From Chelatococcus sp. HY11 (GTDB taxonomy: Bacteria; Pseudomonadota; Alphaproteobacteria; Rhizobiales; Beijerinckiaceae), in assembly GCF_018398335.1 (NCBI RefSeq), contig NZ_JAHBRX010000001.1, positions 2,968,001 through 3,032,000 on the forward strand: DNA of 64,000 nucleotides. Direction: 5' to 3'. Positions 1 through 9,424 of this stretch are shown piece after piece (position 1 is the stretch's first letter; each line of letters opens with the position of its first letter). A program made the translations under genes and the position numbers. The notes beneath the pieces were generated by a model, which was not told the origin of the DNA, ran no database searches, and worked only from the letters and a program-made list of their open reading frames with translations.

Positions 1-1
1 C

Positions 2-1291
2 GACGACGTCGTGTTCTCGATCATGCGCGCCAAAGGCAGCAGCTATTACTCCGCCTATTTCGGCCAGATCGACAAGGCGGTTGCGGTCGACGGATCGACG
101 GTCGAAGTCAGCAGCAAGCAGCCCGATCCGATCCTTCCCGAGAAGATGGTCCGCATGTTCATCATGTCGAAGCCATGGTCGCTGGCCAATGGTCTGGAAG
201 CGATCCCGAGCCTCGGCGCCGCCGGCTCCGAGGCTTATTCGTTGCGCCACGAAAACGGCACCGGCCCGATGAAGCTCAGGCAGCACGATCCGAACGTCAA
301 GACCGTGTTCGAGAAGTTCGACGGCTATTGGGGCGGCGGCAAGGGCAATGTCACGGAAGCGACCTACGTGCCGATCACCTCGGCGCCGACGCGAATTTCC
401 GCGCTGCTCTCGGGCGAGGTGGATCTCGTTTCCGACGTGCCGTATCAAGATATCGAGCGCATAGAGGCCACGCCCAACCTGCAGGTCCGCAAGTCGCCGC
501 AGCTTCTGTGGATGCAGTTCGAAATGGACGGCAGCCGCGACGTCGCGCTCGACACCTGGGACAAGCAGGGCAACCCTTTGAAGACAAACCCGTTCAAGGA
601 CGTCCGGGTACGCCAGGCGATCGCCCAGGCCATTGATGCCGATACAATCGCCAAGCGTATCCTGCGCGGCAATGCCCGCGTCGTCGGCATCCCGTCCATT
701 CCCGGCTTCGGTGGCTATCAGGAAGACCTCGACAAGCGCTGGCCGACGGATGTCGCCAAGGCCAAGGCGCTGCTTGCGGAGGCCGGCTATCCCGACGGGT
801 TCACGACGCAGCTCAACTGCCCGTCCGAGCGCTACGCCAATTCGGAAGACATTTGCAAAGCGGCCGTTTCGATGCTGGCCCGCATCGGCATTGACGTGAA
901 GCTGAAGATGTATGTCTGGCCTGAGTTCGCAAAAATGCTTGTGAACGGCCCGAATACCAGTTTCCACCTCATCGGGGTGGCGAGCAGTTGGGACGTGCAG
1001 GACGCGTTCATTTCGCTGATGATGACCCGCGACACCAAGGCCGGGCAGGGATCCTTTAACTGGGCTCTCTGGCATAACGGCGAGATCGACAAGATCGGCC
1101 AGGAAATCCGCGTCACCTTCGATCCCGCCAAGCGGCAGGAGCTCTATCGGAAGGGCATCCAAATCGCCAAAGATCAAGTCTATGCGGTCTTCCTCTACCA
1201 GCCATTCCTGGTGTGGAGCGCCAAGAAGAACATCGACGGTACGCTGCGCTCGGATTCAACGCTGCTGCTGCAAGACCTCAAGCTCAACTGA
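2..1291 (+). CDS. ABC transporter substrate-binding protein (peptide/opine type, family 5), 5'-truncated by window edge
   Basis: The reading frame is open from base 2, so the signal peptide and first lobe begin outside the window; about 430 residues are visible. It is a close paralogue of the complete substrate-binding protein at 9587-11182. Both share the block with VDGSTVE/VDGSTVD, the RISALLSGEVDL/RVAALLSGEVDM segment, the NPFKDVRVRQAIA/NPFKDVRVRRAIA motif typical of SBP_bac_5 proteins, and the AEAGYPDGFTT segment. By family, it is a periplasmic binding protein that delivers a peptide- or opine-like ligand to a DppBCDF-type importer. No permease follows it here; the next gene is convergent. 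It may therefore serve the transporter encoded at 7.3-13.2 kb, or one lying left of the window. Confidence 0.9.
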   Translation, partial: DDVVFSIMRAKGSSYYSAYFGQIDKAVAVDGSTVEVSSKQPDPILPEKMVRMFIMSKPWSLANGLEAIPSLGAAGSEAYSLRHENGTGPMKLRQHDPNVKTVFEKFDGYWGGGKGNVTEATYVPITSAPTRISALLSGEVDLVSDVPYQDIERIEATPNLQVRKSPQLLWMQFEMDGSRDVALDTWDKQGNPLKTNPFKDVRVRQAIAQAIDADTIAKRILRGNARVVGIPSIPGFGGYQEDLDKRWPTDVAKAKALLAEAGYPDGFTTQLNCPSERYANSEDICKAAVSMLARIGIDVKLKMYVWPEFAKMLVNGPNTSFHLIGVASSWDVQDAFISLMMTRDTKAGQGSFNWALWHNGEIDKIGQEIRVTFDPAKRQELYRKGIQIAKDQVYAVFLYQPFLVWSAKKNIDGTLRSDSTLLLQDLKLN

Positions 1292-1315
1292 GCGTCCATA
1301 TTACTCATCGTCATG

Positions 1316-1347
1316 GAAAAAGCCCGCCATCCTTGCGGATGGCGGGC
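1316..1347 (-). terminator. Rho-independent terminator of the aminotransferase operon
   Basis: A perfect 11-bp inverted repeat (GCCCGCCATCC / GGATGGCGGGC) with a TTGC loop lies at 1322-1347. The A-run at 1317-1321 reads as a T-run on the minus strand, immediately after the stem. It therefore terminates the leftward operon ending at 1375 and may also stop the convergent substrate-binding gene. Confidence 0.85.
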
Positions 1348-1374
1348 AACAGGCTTATGCCGGAAGACGATTGC

Positions 1375-2544
1375 TTACAGTGAACCAAAGAAGTGTTGCA
1401 GCCGGTCCATGGCTTCTGCGACCCGCGCCGTGGACTGGGAGCCGAAGCAGACGCGCAGGTGGCCTTCGCCAGCCGCGCCGTAGAAACTGCCAGCCTCCAC
1501 GACCACGTCGGCTTTTTCCAGAATGGTTTCCGCCAGCATCTGGGCTGGAATGCCGAGGGCCGCGATATTAGGGAAAGCGTAGATCGTGCCTTCCGGCCAG
1601 TCGCAGGTGATGCCGGGCATCTGGTTCAGGCGGCTGACGACGATGTCGCGTTTGATGCGATCTTCCGCGACCAGTTCCTGCAGGATTTCCGAGGGGCCGG
1701 TCACAGCCGCGAAGGCGCCTTCCTGGATGAAGGTGTTGACATGGGTCACGTCGTTGGCGGTGATCTTCAGGATGCCTTCGATGAGATTGGCCGGTGCCGT
1801 GAGATAGCCGATGCGCCATCCGTCCATGGCAAAACTCTTAGTGAAGGCGAACATCGAGATGGTCCGTTCGCGCATGCCCGGCAACGAGGCGATGGAAATG
1901 TGCTTGGCGGTATCGAAGAGGATTTCCTCGTAGACCTCATCCGAGGCGATCAACAGGTCATGCTTGATGGCGAGGTCCGCAAGATCCTGCAGTTCCTCGC
2001 GGGTATAGACGCGGCCGGTCGGGTTGCAGGGATTGATGAGGGCGATCATCTTCGTCTTCGGCGTGATCTTTTCCTTGATCAGCGCCGGATTGATGGAGAA
2101 GCGGTTGGCCGCATCCAGCTTTGCGAAGACCGGCTTGGCGCCGGCCAGTTCGATCTTTCCCACATGCTGCGGGTAATAGGGTTCGAGCAGGATCACCTCG
2201 TCGCCCGGATCGAGAAACGCCATGAAGGCCGCGAACGACGCATGTGTCAGGCCGTTGGTAATGACGATCTCTTCCGGCGAATAGTCAAGGCTGTTATTCG
2301 ACGCTAGCTTTTCCGCCAGCGCCTTGCGCAGCTTCGGGATGCCCTGGAGATGGGAATAATGGACGTTGCCTTCCATCAGCGCCCGGATCGTCGCGAGCTT
2401 TATGGGCTCCGGCGTATCGGCATGCGGGCTACCGAGTTCCATGTGGATGAGGTCGCGCTCGGCGCCGTTCAGGCTGGCGGCCCGCGCATACATGCCGAAC
2501 GACTTCTTCGAGCTTTCGGTAATTCTCTTGGCGAGATAGGTCAT
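1375..2544 (-). CDS. Pyridoxal-phosphate-dependent aminotransferase, class I/II
   Basis: This is a 389-residue fold-type I aminotransferase. Visible marks are NPCNPTGR (about 171-178), SDEVYEE (201-207), the SFAMDGWRIGY stretch after the likely PLP lysine in FTKSF (about 236), and a C-terminal GHLRVCFGS with the carboxylate-binding arginine. The ATG at 2544 is preferred over the upstream-extended frame because the previous gene ends at 2576 and the family consensus starts here. It is the last gene of a leftward operon with hydrolase, dehydrogenase and FAD oxidase genes. With them it probably catabolises an imported amino acid or amine. The exact substrate cannot be read from the sequence. Confidence 0.9.
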   Translation of the reverse strand: MTYLAKRITESSKKSFGMYARAASLNGAERDLIHMELGSPHADTPEPIKLATIRALMEGNVHYSHLQGIPKLRKALAEKLASNNSLDYSPEEIVITNGLTHASFAAFMAFLDPGDEVILLEPYYPQHVGKIELAGAKPVFAKLDAANRFSINPALIKEKITPKTKMIALINPCNPTGRVYTREELQDLADLAIKHDLLIASDEVYEEILFDTAKHISIASLPGMRERTISMFAFTKSFAMDGWRIGYLTAPANLIEGILKITANDVTHVNTFIQEGAFAAVTGPSEILQELVAEDRIKRDIVVSRLNQMPGITCDWPEGTIYAFPNIAALGIPAQMLAETILEKADVVVEAGSFYGAAGEGHLRVCFGSQSTARVAEAMDRLQHFFGSL

Positions 2545-2575
2545 GACTGTCTTTCTTGAGGCGCTCGAGGACGGG

Positions 2576-4609
2576 TCAGGCCGGGAGGCCATGGAGGTGG
2601 TTGACCGCGCCGAAACGCCGCGCCATAGCTGTCGCGAATTCGACGTCTTCCGGGTGGTAGAAGCCTCCGGTGCGGAGCTCTTCGGCCACCCGGCGGATGG
2701 CTTCCGTATAGTCCTGCGGTGACGCGAACCGTTCGAGGATGGCGAGGCGCGGATCGCCGGTCAGTTGGCGCTCATCGGCGGTTTCCGGGAAGGGAATGTA
2801 GCTGCCGGAGAAATCGTGCAACGCGCCGTAGCCGTAGCCGCGGTTGCGAAGATTCCAGCCGGTATAGGTTCCAAGCGGCACCTGCACCATCGGTGCCAGA
2901 AGGCCGGCGCGGTCGTTGCCGTCCGCATCGGTCGCAGGAACCAGAACCGCATATTCTTTCGCCGGATCGATTGTCGGATCGGCGGGAGCGGGGGCACCCG
3001 TGTCGAAATCCGGGCCATAGTCGACATGCGCGAGGCGATTGGGTTCTCGAGGCAGAAGCGTGCCGGGTATGGCCGGGAAATTTGCCCGCCAAGTCTCGAA
3101 GGAGACGAGCGTGCCATTTTCCCTTTTGGGATAGAGGCTAGGCGGCGGCGCCTTGCCCTCCAGCCATGCCTGCATGAGCGTCAGCGTGCCGCGGAAGAAG
3201 GCGACCGTGGAAACGATGTTCTGGTGGTTGGTGCAGATACCGAGCGGCGGCTTGGCCGGCATCGGATCGGACCAGTGCTGTGAGCTTGCCCAATAATAAT
3301 AGCGCACCGTCTCCGGCAGTTCGAGATCGTTGCCCTGGCTGTCGGTGTGGACTAGCGAGCCGCGGCGATACCAGTATTCCGAGCCTGTCTGCGTGTGGAT
3401 CACCAGCGGGTCGGTTTCCGGGCGCTTCAAGATCGCATCTTCTCGTCCGGTGATATGGTCGCGGCTCATGGCATAGGAGAAGGGGAAGCGGTCGGCGGGG
3501 TTGAGGTTGTCCTCATACTGGCGCGACGCGGCAACTACGAGATTGGCGAAGCGATTGAGCATCGTCTTGCCGGCACCGGAGATGTGCGGAAGCACGCCGT
3601 CGAAGACGCGGCGGCCCGCCGCATCCGCGTTGAAGCCGCGATAGACGAAATCGCGGATGCAGCGGCCGGATTGGGAACGGCCCCAGGCGATCGCGAATTT
3701 CGGCAATGTGTCGGCTTTGAAAAGCGGGTTGGCATCGCTGCGCTCGGTCTTCAGGAAGCTGATCAGTTCGCGAACGGCGATGAAGCCCATGTCGAAGACG
3801 AGCGGCCGCGTCGCCTCATAGGTCAGCTCGTAGATCCAGCCTTGCTGGAAGCCTTCGGGCAGATGGATATGCTCCGCCGAGGGAACGAGCGCCTGTTCAC
3901 CACCCTGCACGTCGCCCCGGCTCAGGCCACCACCATTGCCGAGGACCTGCGTGAAGGACCAACGCTCCGGACCAATCGTCTGCGGTGCGGAATGGGGATA
4001 GCGGCGTCGCTGCAGGACGGCTTTGCTGGTATCAAGGGAGCGCGCTGGATAGCTATAGGTGCCTGTCTTGCCGGACAATGGTAGGCAGGTAATGCCCGGC
4101 GTGTCGCAGATGAACTCCACCTTGATGCGCTCTGAGAGCGGGACGTTCTCATCCACGGCTTCCGGCAGCCGCACGGTCATGCGACCGTCGCCGGGCAGAA
4201 CGTCACCCTGCCATGCGGCGATGACGACCGTGTAGCCCTGCCGCATGAGAAAGCCGTTGCCGGCATCCGCGGGTGTGGACGGGCGGTTGGTCGGGACGCC
4301 GTTGTTGAAGAACTGCAGGCAGCGCTTGTTGCCGCGATTGACGAATTCGAAGAAGATCGTGCCGTTCGCCTTGGCCGGGTCGGTCGGGCGCAGGATCCAG
4401 ACATCCGTCGACGCGCTGACCTGGCCATTGGCATCACGAGTGGCCAGTGCGATGTCGTAGGCATGCGAGACGGAGTGATCGGCAGGATCGATGGAAACCT
4501 GTGCCTTCCCGGACAGTATTTCATAGGCGCCGACCTCGCCGAAGGCGCTGCCGTCAGCGAAATCGGTTCTGGCAAGGTTCGGGATCCGGATGCGGGGGGG
4601 CGTCTTCAT
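2576..4609 (-). CDS. Alpha/beta hydrolase domain-containing protein (Abhydrolase_10-like)
   Basis: The 677-residue product has the layout of the large 'alpha/beta hydrolase domain' family: an N-terminal beta-rich part with VWILRPTDPAKANGT and FEFVNRGNK, and a central AWGRSQSGRCIRDF block that resembles a nucleophile elbow (GRSQSG). No signal peptide is evident, which suggests a cytoplasmic protein. Its start ATG overlaps the stop of the upstream dehydrogenase gene (4606-4609, ATGA), and its stop is 31 bp from the aminotransferase start, so it sits inside a translationally coupled operon. The family is poorly characterised. An ester- or amide-hydrolysing step on the imported compound is an inference. 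Confidence 0.8.
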   Translation of the reverse strand: MKTPPRIRIPNLARTDFADGSAFGEVGAYEILSGKAQVSIDPADHSVSHAYDIALATRDANGQVSASTDVWILRPTDPAKANGTIFFEFVNRGNKRCLQFFNNGVPTNRPSTPADAGNGFLMRQGYTVVIAAWQGDVLPGDGRMTVRLPEAVDENVPLSERIKVEFICDTPGITCLPLSGKTGTYSYPARSLDTSKAVLQRRRYPHSAPQTIGPERWSFTQVLGNGGGLSRGDVQGGEQALVPSAEHIHLPEGFQQGWIYELTYEATRPLVFDMGFIAVRELISFLKTERSDANPLFKADTLPKFAIAWGRSQSGRCIRDFVYRGFNADAAGRRVFDGVLPHISGAGKTMLNRFANLVVAASRQYEDNLNPADRFPFSYAMSRDHITGREDAILKRPETDPLVIHTQTGSEYWYRRGSLVHTDSQGNDLELPETVRYYYWASSQHWSDPMPAKPPLGICTNHQNIVSTVAFFRGTLTLMQAWLEGKAPPPSLYPKRENGTLVSFETWRANFPAIPGTLLPREPNRLAHVDYGPDFDTGAPAPADPTIDPAKEYAVLVPATDADGNDRAGLLAPMVQVPLGTYTGWNLRNRGYGYGALHDFSGSYIPFPETADERQLTGDPRLAILERFASPQDYTEAIRRVAEELRTGGFYHPEDVEFATAMARRFGAVNHLHGLPA

Positions 4610-5532
4610 GCTATTGTCCTTCGGCTAGGCGGCACCGCCTTGAGGCATTGACTGAGGTCGCTGATGACCGCATCTGGGCCGCCAAAACGCATGGCCTGGG
4701 ACAGCCGCTGCGTGATCAGGTCAACGACCGGCAGGTCGCAGTCGAGACTGCGAGCCTTGGCTAACAGCGTGTCGAGATCCTTGAAGGCGGTCGCCAGCGC
4801 GAGCTTGCGGCGTGCTGGGCTGTTTGGCCCTTCTATTTCGGCGGATGCCATGGCTTGGAACGTGCGGCTGTCGGCGCCGGTGCCGGCGATCATCGCCTTC
4901 AGCTTGTCCGGAGCGATACCCGCGGCCTCTGCCGCCAAGAAGGCCTCGCTCGACAGCATAGCCATGCCATAGCCCATCAGGCCGCCGATCAGGCGCAGCA
5001 TGTGGCCGCTTCCCGTCTCGCCGGCGGCGATGATCTCGGATGCATAGGCTCGCGTGACCTGCTGCATTCGGTCCAACAGCGCAAGCGAGCCGCCACACAG
5101 CAATTTGAGGCCGCCATTGCGTGCCAGCTCCGGCGTGCCGGAGATCGCCGCATCGACATAATCGCCGCCGCGAGCGTGCCATTCCGCGGCGAGCCTGCGG
5201 CTGATATCAGGATCGCCGCTGGTATGATCGATGTGAAGCAGGCCTGAGCCCGCCGACAAGCCGGAGAAGACGCCTGTTTGATCCGTCAGGACAGAGTCGA
5301 CCTCGGCGGAGGAAGGCAGGCAGGTGATCAGTATGTCAATGCGCGTGGCCAGTTCATGACCGGTTCGAGCCTCATTACAGCCCATTGCCTCAAGCTCAGG
5401 AGGCAATCTTCCAGCGGTACGAGGCGAAGGCATGACAGTGATCGCATGGCCCGCCTCACGGATGCGAAGGCAGACAGGCAAGCCCATCTTGCCGGTTCCG
5501 ACAAAGCCAATCCTCATCCTTGTGTCACTCAT
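4606..5532 (-). CDS. NAD(P)-dependent beta-hydroxyacid dehydrogenase family (3-hydroxyisobutyrate dehydrogenase-like)
   Basis: The 308-residue product starts with the Rossmann motif GFVGTGKMG (about residues 9-17) and continues with LLHIDHTSGDP, GGDYVDAAISG and GSGHMLRLIGG, in the order of the 6PGDH/HIBADH family. The position of the usual catalytic lysine (GxxGxGxxxKxxxN) reads GSGHMLRLIGG, so the canonical Lys is not apparent; this is unusual and may mean a divergent reaction. The ATG at 5532 gives an ATGA overlap with the upstream oxidase stop; an in-frame ATG at 5544 is the alternative. It belongs to the leftward amine/amino-acid operon. Confidence 0.8.
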   Translation of the reverse strand: MSDTRMRIGFVGTGKMGLPVCLRIREAGHAITVMPSPRTAGRLPPELEAMGCNEARTGHELATRIDILITCLPSSAEVDSVLTDQTGVFSGLSAGSGLLHIDHTSGDPDISRRLAAEWHARGGDYVDAAISGTPELARNGGLKLLCGGSLALLDRMQQVTRAYASEIIAAGETGSGHMLRLIGGLMGYGMAMLSSEAFLAAEAAGIAPDKLKAMIAGTGADSRTFQAMASAEIEGPNSPARRKLALATAFKDLDTLLAKARSLDCDLPVVDLITQRLSQAMRFGGPDAVISDLSQCLKAVPPSRRTIA

Positions 5533-6812
5533 TGGGTCATCCAATCCTTGAAGCGGGCATGGGCGAGTGCTGCTGAGGCGACGATCTGGGTGAAGGAGTG
5601 GAATGGCAGTGGCCGCGCCTTCACGGTCGGGACCGGCAGCGTCTCCAATGGCTCGCCGAGCGCCGCGCGGGCCAGAACCCGGCCGAGCTGGGCGGTCATG
5701 GCGATCCCGCGACCGTTGCAGCCGATGCCGCCGTAGAACCCTGTACCGAATTCATGGATTCGTGGCAGGAAATCAGGCGTCATCGCCGCAACCCCTGTCC
5801 ACACGACCTCGACGCCCGGATGGCGCTCCAGCTTTAATTCCGAAACCAGGCGATCGACGACGGCCTTGCCCACCCGCTCGAAGGCTCCGACCGGAATGAC
5901 GGCCATGCCGCCGCTGATCAGCCGGTTGTCACGATCCAGCCGGTAGGTGAACAGGTTGGAGCGCGTATCGCCGACCGGCCGGCGGTTTGGTGAAATCCGT
6001 TCGACGGTTTCTGGGCGCAGCGGGCGCGTTGCCACCTGATAGACCCGCAGCGGGACCGTGGTACGACCCATCCGCCAGGCCGCACCGGACGTGAAGGCGT
6101 TCGTACACAACAGCACGCTGGCCGCCTCGATTTGGCTGCCGTGAAAGGAAACGCTCCAGCCTTCACCGTGCCGGCGGATATCCGTGACCTCAACGTCCTC
6201 GCGGATCACACCGCCGTGGCGAATGACGGCCTCGGCGAGGCCACGCGCATAGTTCAGAGGGTGAATTGTGCCGCCCGATTCATCGAGCAGTCCGCCGGAA
6301 TAGATCGAAAGGCTCGTCTCCCTCTCAATATCCTTCGGCGAGAGGAAGCGGACTTGCCTGCCGAGCGCGCGCCAGTCGGCAGCGCGCTGGTGCAGAAGTT
6401 CGGCGGCCGCCGCGCCATAGGCCGGCTGCAGCCAGCCGACTTGGCTGGCATCGCAGGAAATCCCTTCTTCGCGGATGATTCCGAAAACGGTATCGGCCCC
6501 TTCACCGACCAGCTTGAGCAGGGATTGCGCCTTCTCCCTCGGCAGTTTCTTGTAGGTCGTTGCGGGGTCGGCCTTGGCGAAATTCGGCACCACGAAGCCA
6601 GCATTCATCCCCGTCGCACCCGCACCTATCAAGGCGGCCTCCAGCACGACTACCTTGCGCCCGGCCTTGGCGATTTCGCGCGCGGCGGCAAGGCCGGTAA
6701 AGCCGGCGCCGATGACAACGACATCCGCAACGCCGGGCACCAGCGACTGCCGGAAATCCGGGATAGGATTGCCGGTCATGGTCCAGAGGGTCTTTTGAGT
6801 GGAAACCTGCAT
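5529..6812 (-). CDS. FAD-dependent oxidoreductase, DAO (D-amino-acid oxidase/glycine oxidase) family
   Basis: The 427-residue product carries the dinucleotide-binding motif VVVIGAGFTGLAAA near residues 27-40, followed by an acidic strand end (VVLEA), and a C-terminal FYGGIGCNGRGIAMT motif that closes the FAD site, as in DAO-type amine oxidases. The ATG at 6812 follows a GGAAAG ribosome-binding site, whereas the frame extended to 6860 lacks one. It is the first gene of the leftward operon and is divergent from ridA across about 90 bp. Known chemistry of the family is oxidation of an amine to an imine. That fits the adjacent RidA, which hydrolyses reactive imines/enamines. Confidence 0.88.
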   Translation of the reverse strand: MQVSTQKTLWTMTGNPIPDFRQSLVPGVADVVVIGAGFTGLAAAREIAKAGRKVVVLEAALIGAGATGMNAGFVVPNFAKADPATTYKKLPREKAQSLLKLVGEGADTVFGIIREEGISCDASQVGWLQPAYGAAAAELLHQRAADWRALGRQVRFLSPKDIERETSLSIYSGGLLDESGGTIHPLNYARGLAEAVIRHGGVIREDVEVTDIRRHGEGWSVSFHGSQIEAASVLLCTNAFTSGAAWRMGRTTVPLRVYQVATRPLRPETVERISPNRRPVGDTRSNLFTYRLDRDNRLISGGMAVIPVGAFERVGKAVVDRLVSELKLERHPGVEVVWTGVAAMTPDFLPRIHEFGTGFYGGIGCNGRGIAMTAQLGRVLARAALGEPLETLPVPTVKARPLPFHSFTQIVASAALAHARFKDWMTQ

Positions 6813-6905
6813 CGAACTTTCCGTCAGGCCGCAATAACGCCTTGTCAGCATAAAATACACCGCGATACGATCAATTGATCAAAACTCAAAACACAAGGAG
6901 TTGCC
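6813..6905. promoter_or_regulatory. Divergent intergenic region between the FAD oxidase operon and ridA
   Basis: About 90 bp, AT-rich compared with the flanking genes, with TCAATTGATC at 6870-6879 and AAAACTCAAAACACAA leading into the AAGGAG ribosome-binding site of ridA. Both divergent transcripts must start here. No confident -35/-10 pair was assigned. Confidence 0.45.
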
Positions 6906-7283
6906 ATGTCCCGCCGTCTCATTTCCTCAGGCTCACCCTTCGAGAAAATCGCTGGCTATTCGCGTGCCGTTGTACAGGGCGACTGGGTGTTCATTTCCGG
7001 AACAGCCGGCTACGTTAAAGGTGAAACCGGCTCCGACGACATTGAGGCGCAGACCCGCAAGTCCATCGAGATCATTGCCGGCGCGCTTGCCGAGGCCGAT
7101 GCCGCGCTTTCGGACATCGTCAGCCTGCGCGTCTTCGCCGCGCGTCGCAAAGACATCATGCCAATCTCCATAATCCTCGGCGAGACCTTCGGCGAGATTC
7201 GCCCGACGAATACCACCGTCGTCTGCGGTTTCGTCAATGACGACATCAAAGTCGAAATCGAAGTGGTGGCTCTCAAGCAATGA
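6906..7283 (+). CDS. ridA: RidA/YjgF family enamine/imine deaminase
   Basis: The 125-residue product matches the length and layout of the RidA (YjgF/YER057c/UK114) family: an N-terminal beta-strand with FISGTAGY, a central IEIIAGALAEADAALSDIVSLRVF block, and the C-terminal FGEIRPTNTTVVCGFV segment, which corresponds to the RPARxxV region of the active site. An AAGGAG site lies 6-11 bases before the ATG. RidA proteins hydrolyse reactive enamine/imine intermediates released by PLP enzymes and amino-acid oxidases. Its position beside a DAO-type oxidase and an aminotransferase supports that role. Confidence 0.9.
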   Translation: MSRRLISSGSPFEKIAGYSRAVVQGDWVFISGTAGYVKGETGSDDIEAQTRKSIEIIAGALAEADAALSDIVSLRVFAARRKDIMPISIILGETFGEIRPTNTTVVCGFVNDDIKVEIEVVALKQ

Positions 7284-7331
7284 TCTGATCCTTGATCCCG
7301 AGCGGATGGTCGAGGCTACCCACATCTCTTT

Positions 7332-8372
7332 TCAATTGATCTCTTCGGCGCGATGGCAGGCCACCTGCGTTTCACCGATCAGACGGACTGCCGGCTTCCG
7401 TTCGGCGCAGAGAGCGATGGCGAAGGGGCAGCGGGTCCGGAAGGAACAGCCGGATGGCGGGTTCATCGGGTTGGGCAATTCGCCGAGCGGCGGCTGCAGT
7501 TCCGTCTTCTCGGCTCGCACCTTCGGCACAGCGCCAAGCAGCAAGCGGGTATAGGGGTGCATCGGCCTTGCAAATAGCGTTTCGCGATCCGCGACCTCGA
7601 CCAGATTGCCGAGATACATGACCCCAATGACATCCGACATGTGATCGACGACGCCGAGATCGTGGCTGATGAACAGATATGTGAGGCCGAGCTGGTCCTG
7701 GAGATCCTTCATCTTGTTGAGGATCTGCGCCTGCACGGACACGTCGAGCGCTGACGTCGGCTCGTCACAGATGATGAAGCTCGGGTTCGACGACAGGGCC
7801 CGGGCAATCGCCACGCGCTGCCTCTGGCCGCCGGAAAACTCGTGTGGAAACTTTTCCGCATCGGCAGGTGAAAGACCCACGGTGATCAGGAGCTCGGCGA
7901 CCATCGCGCGGATCACCCGCCGGCTATTTTCGATGCCGAGGGTATGGATCGGATCGGCGATGGAGCGACCGACGCGCCAGCGCGGATTGAGCGAAGCGTA
8001 GGGATCCTGGAAGATCATCTGCACTTCCCGCCGCTCGGGCAGCGATTGCTTCGCGATCTGCACCATATCCTTACCGCGGAAAGTCACGACGCCGCCCGTC
8101 GGCGTGTAGAGGCCGGCGGCGCAGCGGGCCACTGTCGACTTGCCGCAGCCGGATTCGCCCACCAGCGCCATTGTCTTTCCGGCGACAATCGACAGGTTGA
8201 GGGAATTGACCGCGTGCAGATAGCGCTGCGGTTGCCGCTTGATCAGCCGATCCACCCAGTTCGACTTCACAGCGAAGCGCGCCGACAGATTGCGGGCGAT
8301 GACGAGCGGTTCCCGGCTTGCCGGCGACGGTTCGGGGAGCGAGGATTGCTTTATGGCCGGGGAGGATGTCAT
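7332..8372 (-). CDS. Dipeptide/oligopeptide-type ABC transporter ATP-binding protein (DppF/OppF-like)
   Basis: The 346-residue product contains Walker A GESGCGKST, the signature FSGGQRQR, Walker B FIICDEPTSALD, and the C-terminal cysteine-containing oligopeptide-transporter tail (PSGCSFRTRCPFA) that marks the DppF/OppF class. The ATG at 8372 forms an ATGA overlap with the stop of the upstream ATPase gene, so the two are co-translated. The pair is transcribed away from the substrate-binding and permease genes at 9.6-13.2 kb, an arrangement in which one importer is split over two divergent transcripts. Confidence 0.93.
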   Translation of the reverse strand: MTSSPAIKQSSLPEPSPASREPLVIARNLSARFAVKSNWVDRLIKRQPQRYLHAVNSLNLSIVAGKTMALVGESGCGKSTVARCAAGLYTPTGGVVTFRGKDMVQIAKQSLPERREVQMIFQDPYASLNPRWRVGRSIADPIHTLGIENSRRVIRAMVAELLITVGLSPADAEKFPHEFSGGQRQRVAIARALSSNPSFIICDEPTSALDVSVQAQILNKMKDLQDQLGLTYLFISHDLGVVDHMSDVIGVMYLGNLVEVADRETLFARPMHPYTRLLLGAVPKVRAEKTELQPPLGELPNPMNPPSGCSFRTRCPFAIALCAERKPAVRLIGETQVACHRAEEIN

Positions 8373-9424
8373 GACGCAGCGCCTTCCGCGTTCAGCCAGC
8401 AGGCTGCGGTGTGGTTCGCGCTCCCGATGAGTTCGGGGCGCTCGCTTCGACAGCGATCGAAGGCGACGGGACACCGCGGCCAGAACGAACAGCCGGTCGG
8501 CAGATTGTCCGGGCGCGGCATTGCGCCGTCGATCTGCTGCAGCCGGCGCAGGCGATGGCCGATTTCCGGGATCGATTTCATAAGGCCGCGGGTGTAGGGA
8601 TGCCGCGCATTGGCGACGACTTCGGCCGCCGGGCCGTTCTCGACGATCCGCCCGGCATACATCACCGCCACCCTGTTTGCAGTCGTTGCAACCACACCCA
8701 TGTCATGGGTGATCAGGATGACGGCGGTGCCGCGCTCCCGACACAGGTTTTTCAAGAGCGTGATGATCTGCGCTTGGATCGACACATCGAGCGCTGTCGT
8801 GGGCTCATCGGCAATGATCAGGTCCGGCCGGCTGGCGAGTGCTAGCGCGATGACCACGCGCTGGCGCATGCCGCCCGAGAATTCGTGGGGATAGCTGTCC
8901 ATGCGCTCACTGGCGGCCGGGATGCCAACCTGCTGAAGCAGCGACACAGCCTCGTCGAAAGCGGCGCCCCCGCGCAGTTCGGTATGCTGGATGATGGTTT
9001 CCATCAACTGGCGGCCGATGGTGAAGACCGGATTCAGCGAGGTCAGCGGATCCTGGAAGATCATGCCGATTTCCGCACCCCTGACCTTTGCCATCTCCTT
9101 TGAAGACAGAGTGTCGATACGGCGGCCATTGAGGATGATTTCGCCGGCCGTGCGCTTCAATGCGCCTTCAAGGAGGCCGGTGATGGCGGTGCCGGCCATC
9201 GACTTTCCGGCGCCGGATTCGCCGACGATGCCTAGCACCTCGCCGCGCACGACATCGAAGGAAATGCCGCGCACCAGCTGGACCATTCGGTCAGGATGCC
9301 GAAGGGATACTTCCAAGTTTCGGACTGAAAGCAGTGGAGCCCGCTGCGCCTGCGTATCCTGATTGTTCGGCATTGCCGCTTGTCCTGCCGTGCCGGCAAT
9401 CGTGGCACTCCCACTCGCATTCAT
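8369..9424 (-). CDS. Dipeptide/oligopeptide-type ABC transporter ATP-binding protein (DppD/OppD-like)
   Basis: The 351-residue product has Walker A GESGAGKS, signature FSGGMRQR, Walker B LIIADEPTTALD and the C-terminal PTGCSFWPRCPVAFD oligopeptide-transporter tail. The ATG at 9424 is preferred because a GGGAG site lies about nine bases upstream; a later in-frame ATG at 9373 is possible. The gene overlaps the downstream DppF-like gene by four bases. Together the two ATPases should energise the permeases encoded at 11256-13186. Confidence 0.93.
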   Translation of the reverse strand: MNASGSATIAGTAGQAAMPNNQDTQAQRAPLLSVRNLEVSLRHPDRMVQLVRGISFDVVRGEVLGIVGESGAGKSMAGTAITGLLEGALKRTAGEIILNGRRIDTLSSKEMAKVRGAEIGMIFQDPLTSLNPVFTIGRQLMETIIQHTELRGGAAFDEAVSLLQQVGIPAASERMDSYPHEFSGGMRQRVVIALALASRPDLIIADEPTTALDVSIQAQIITLLKNLCRERGTAVILITHDMGVVATTANRVAVMYAGRIVENGPAAEVVANARHPYTRGLMKSIPEIGHRLRRLQQIDGAMPRPDNLPTGCSFWPRCPVAFDRCRSERPELIGSANHTAACWLNAEGAAS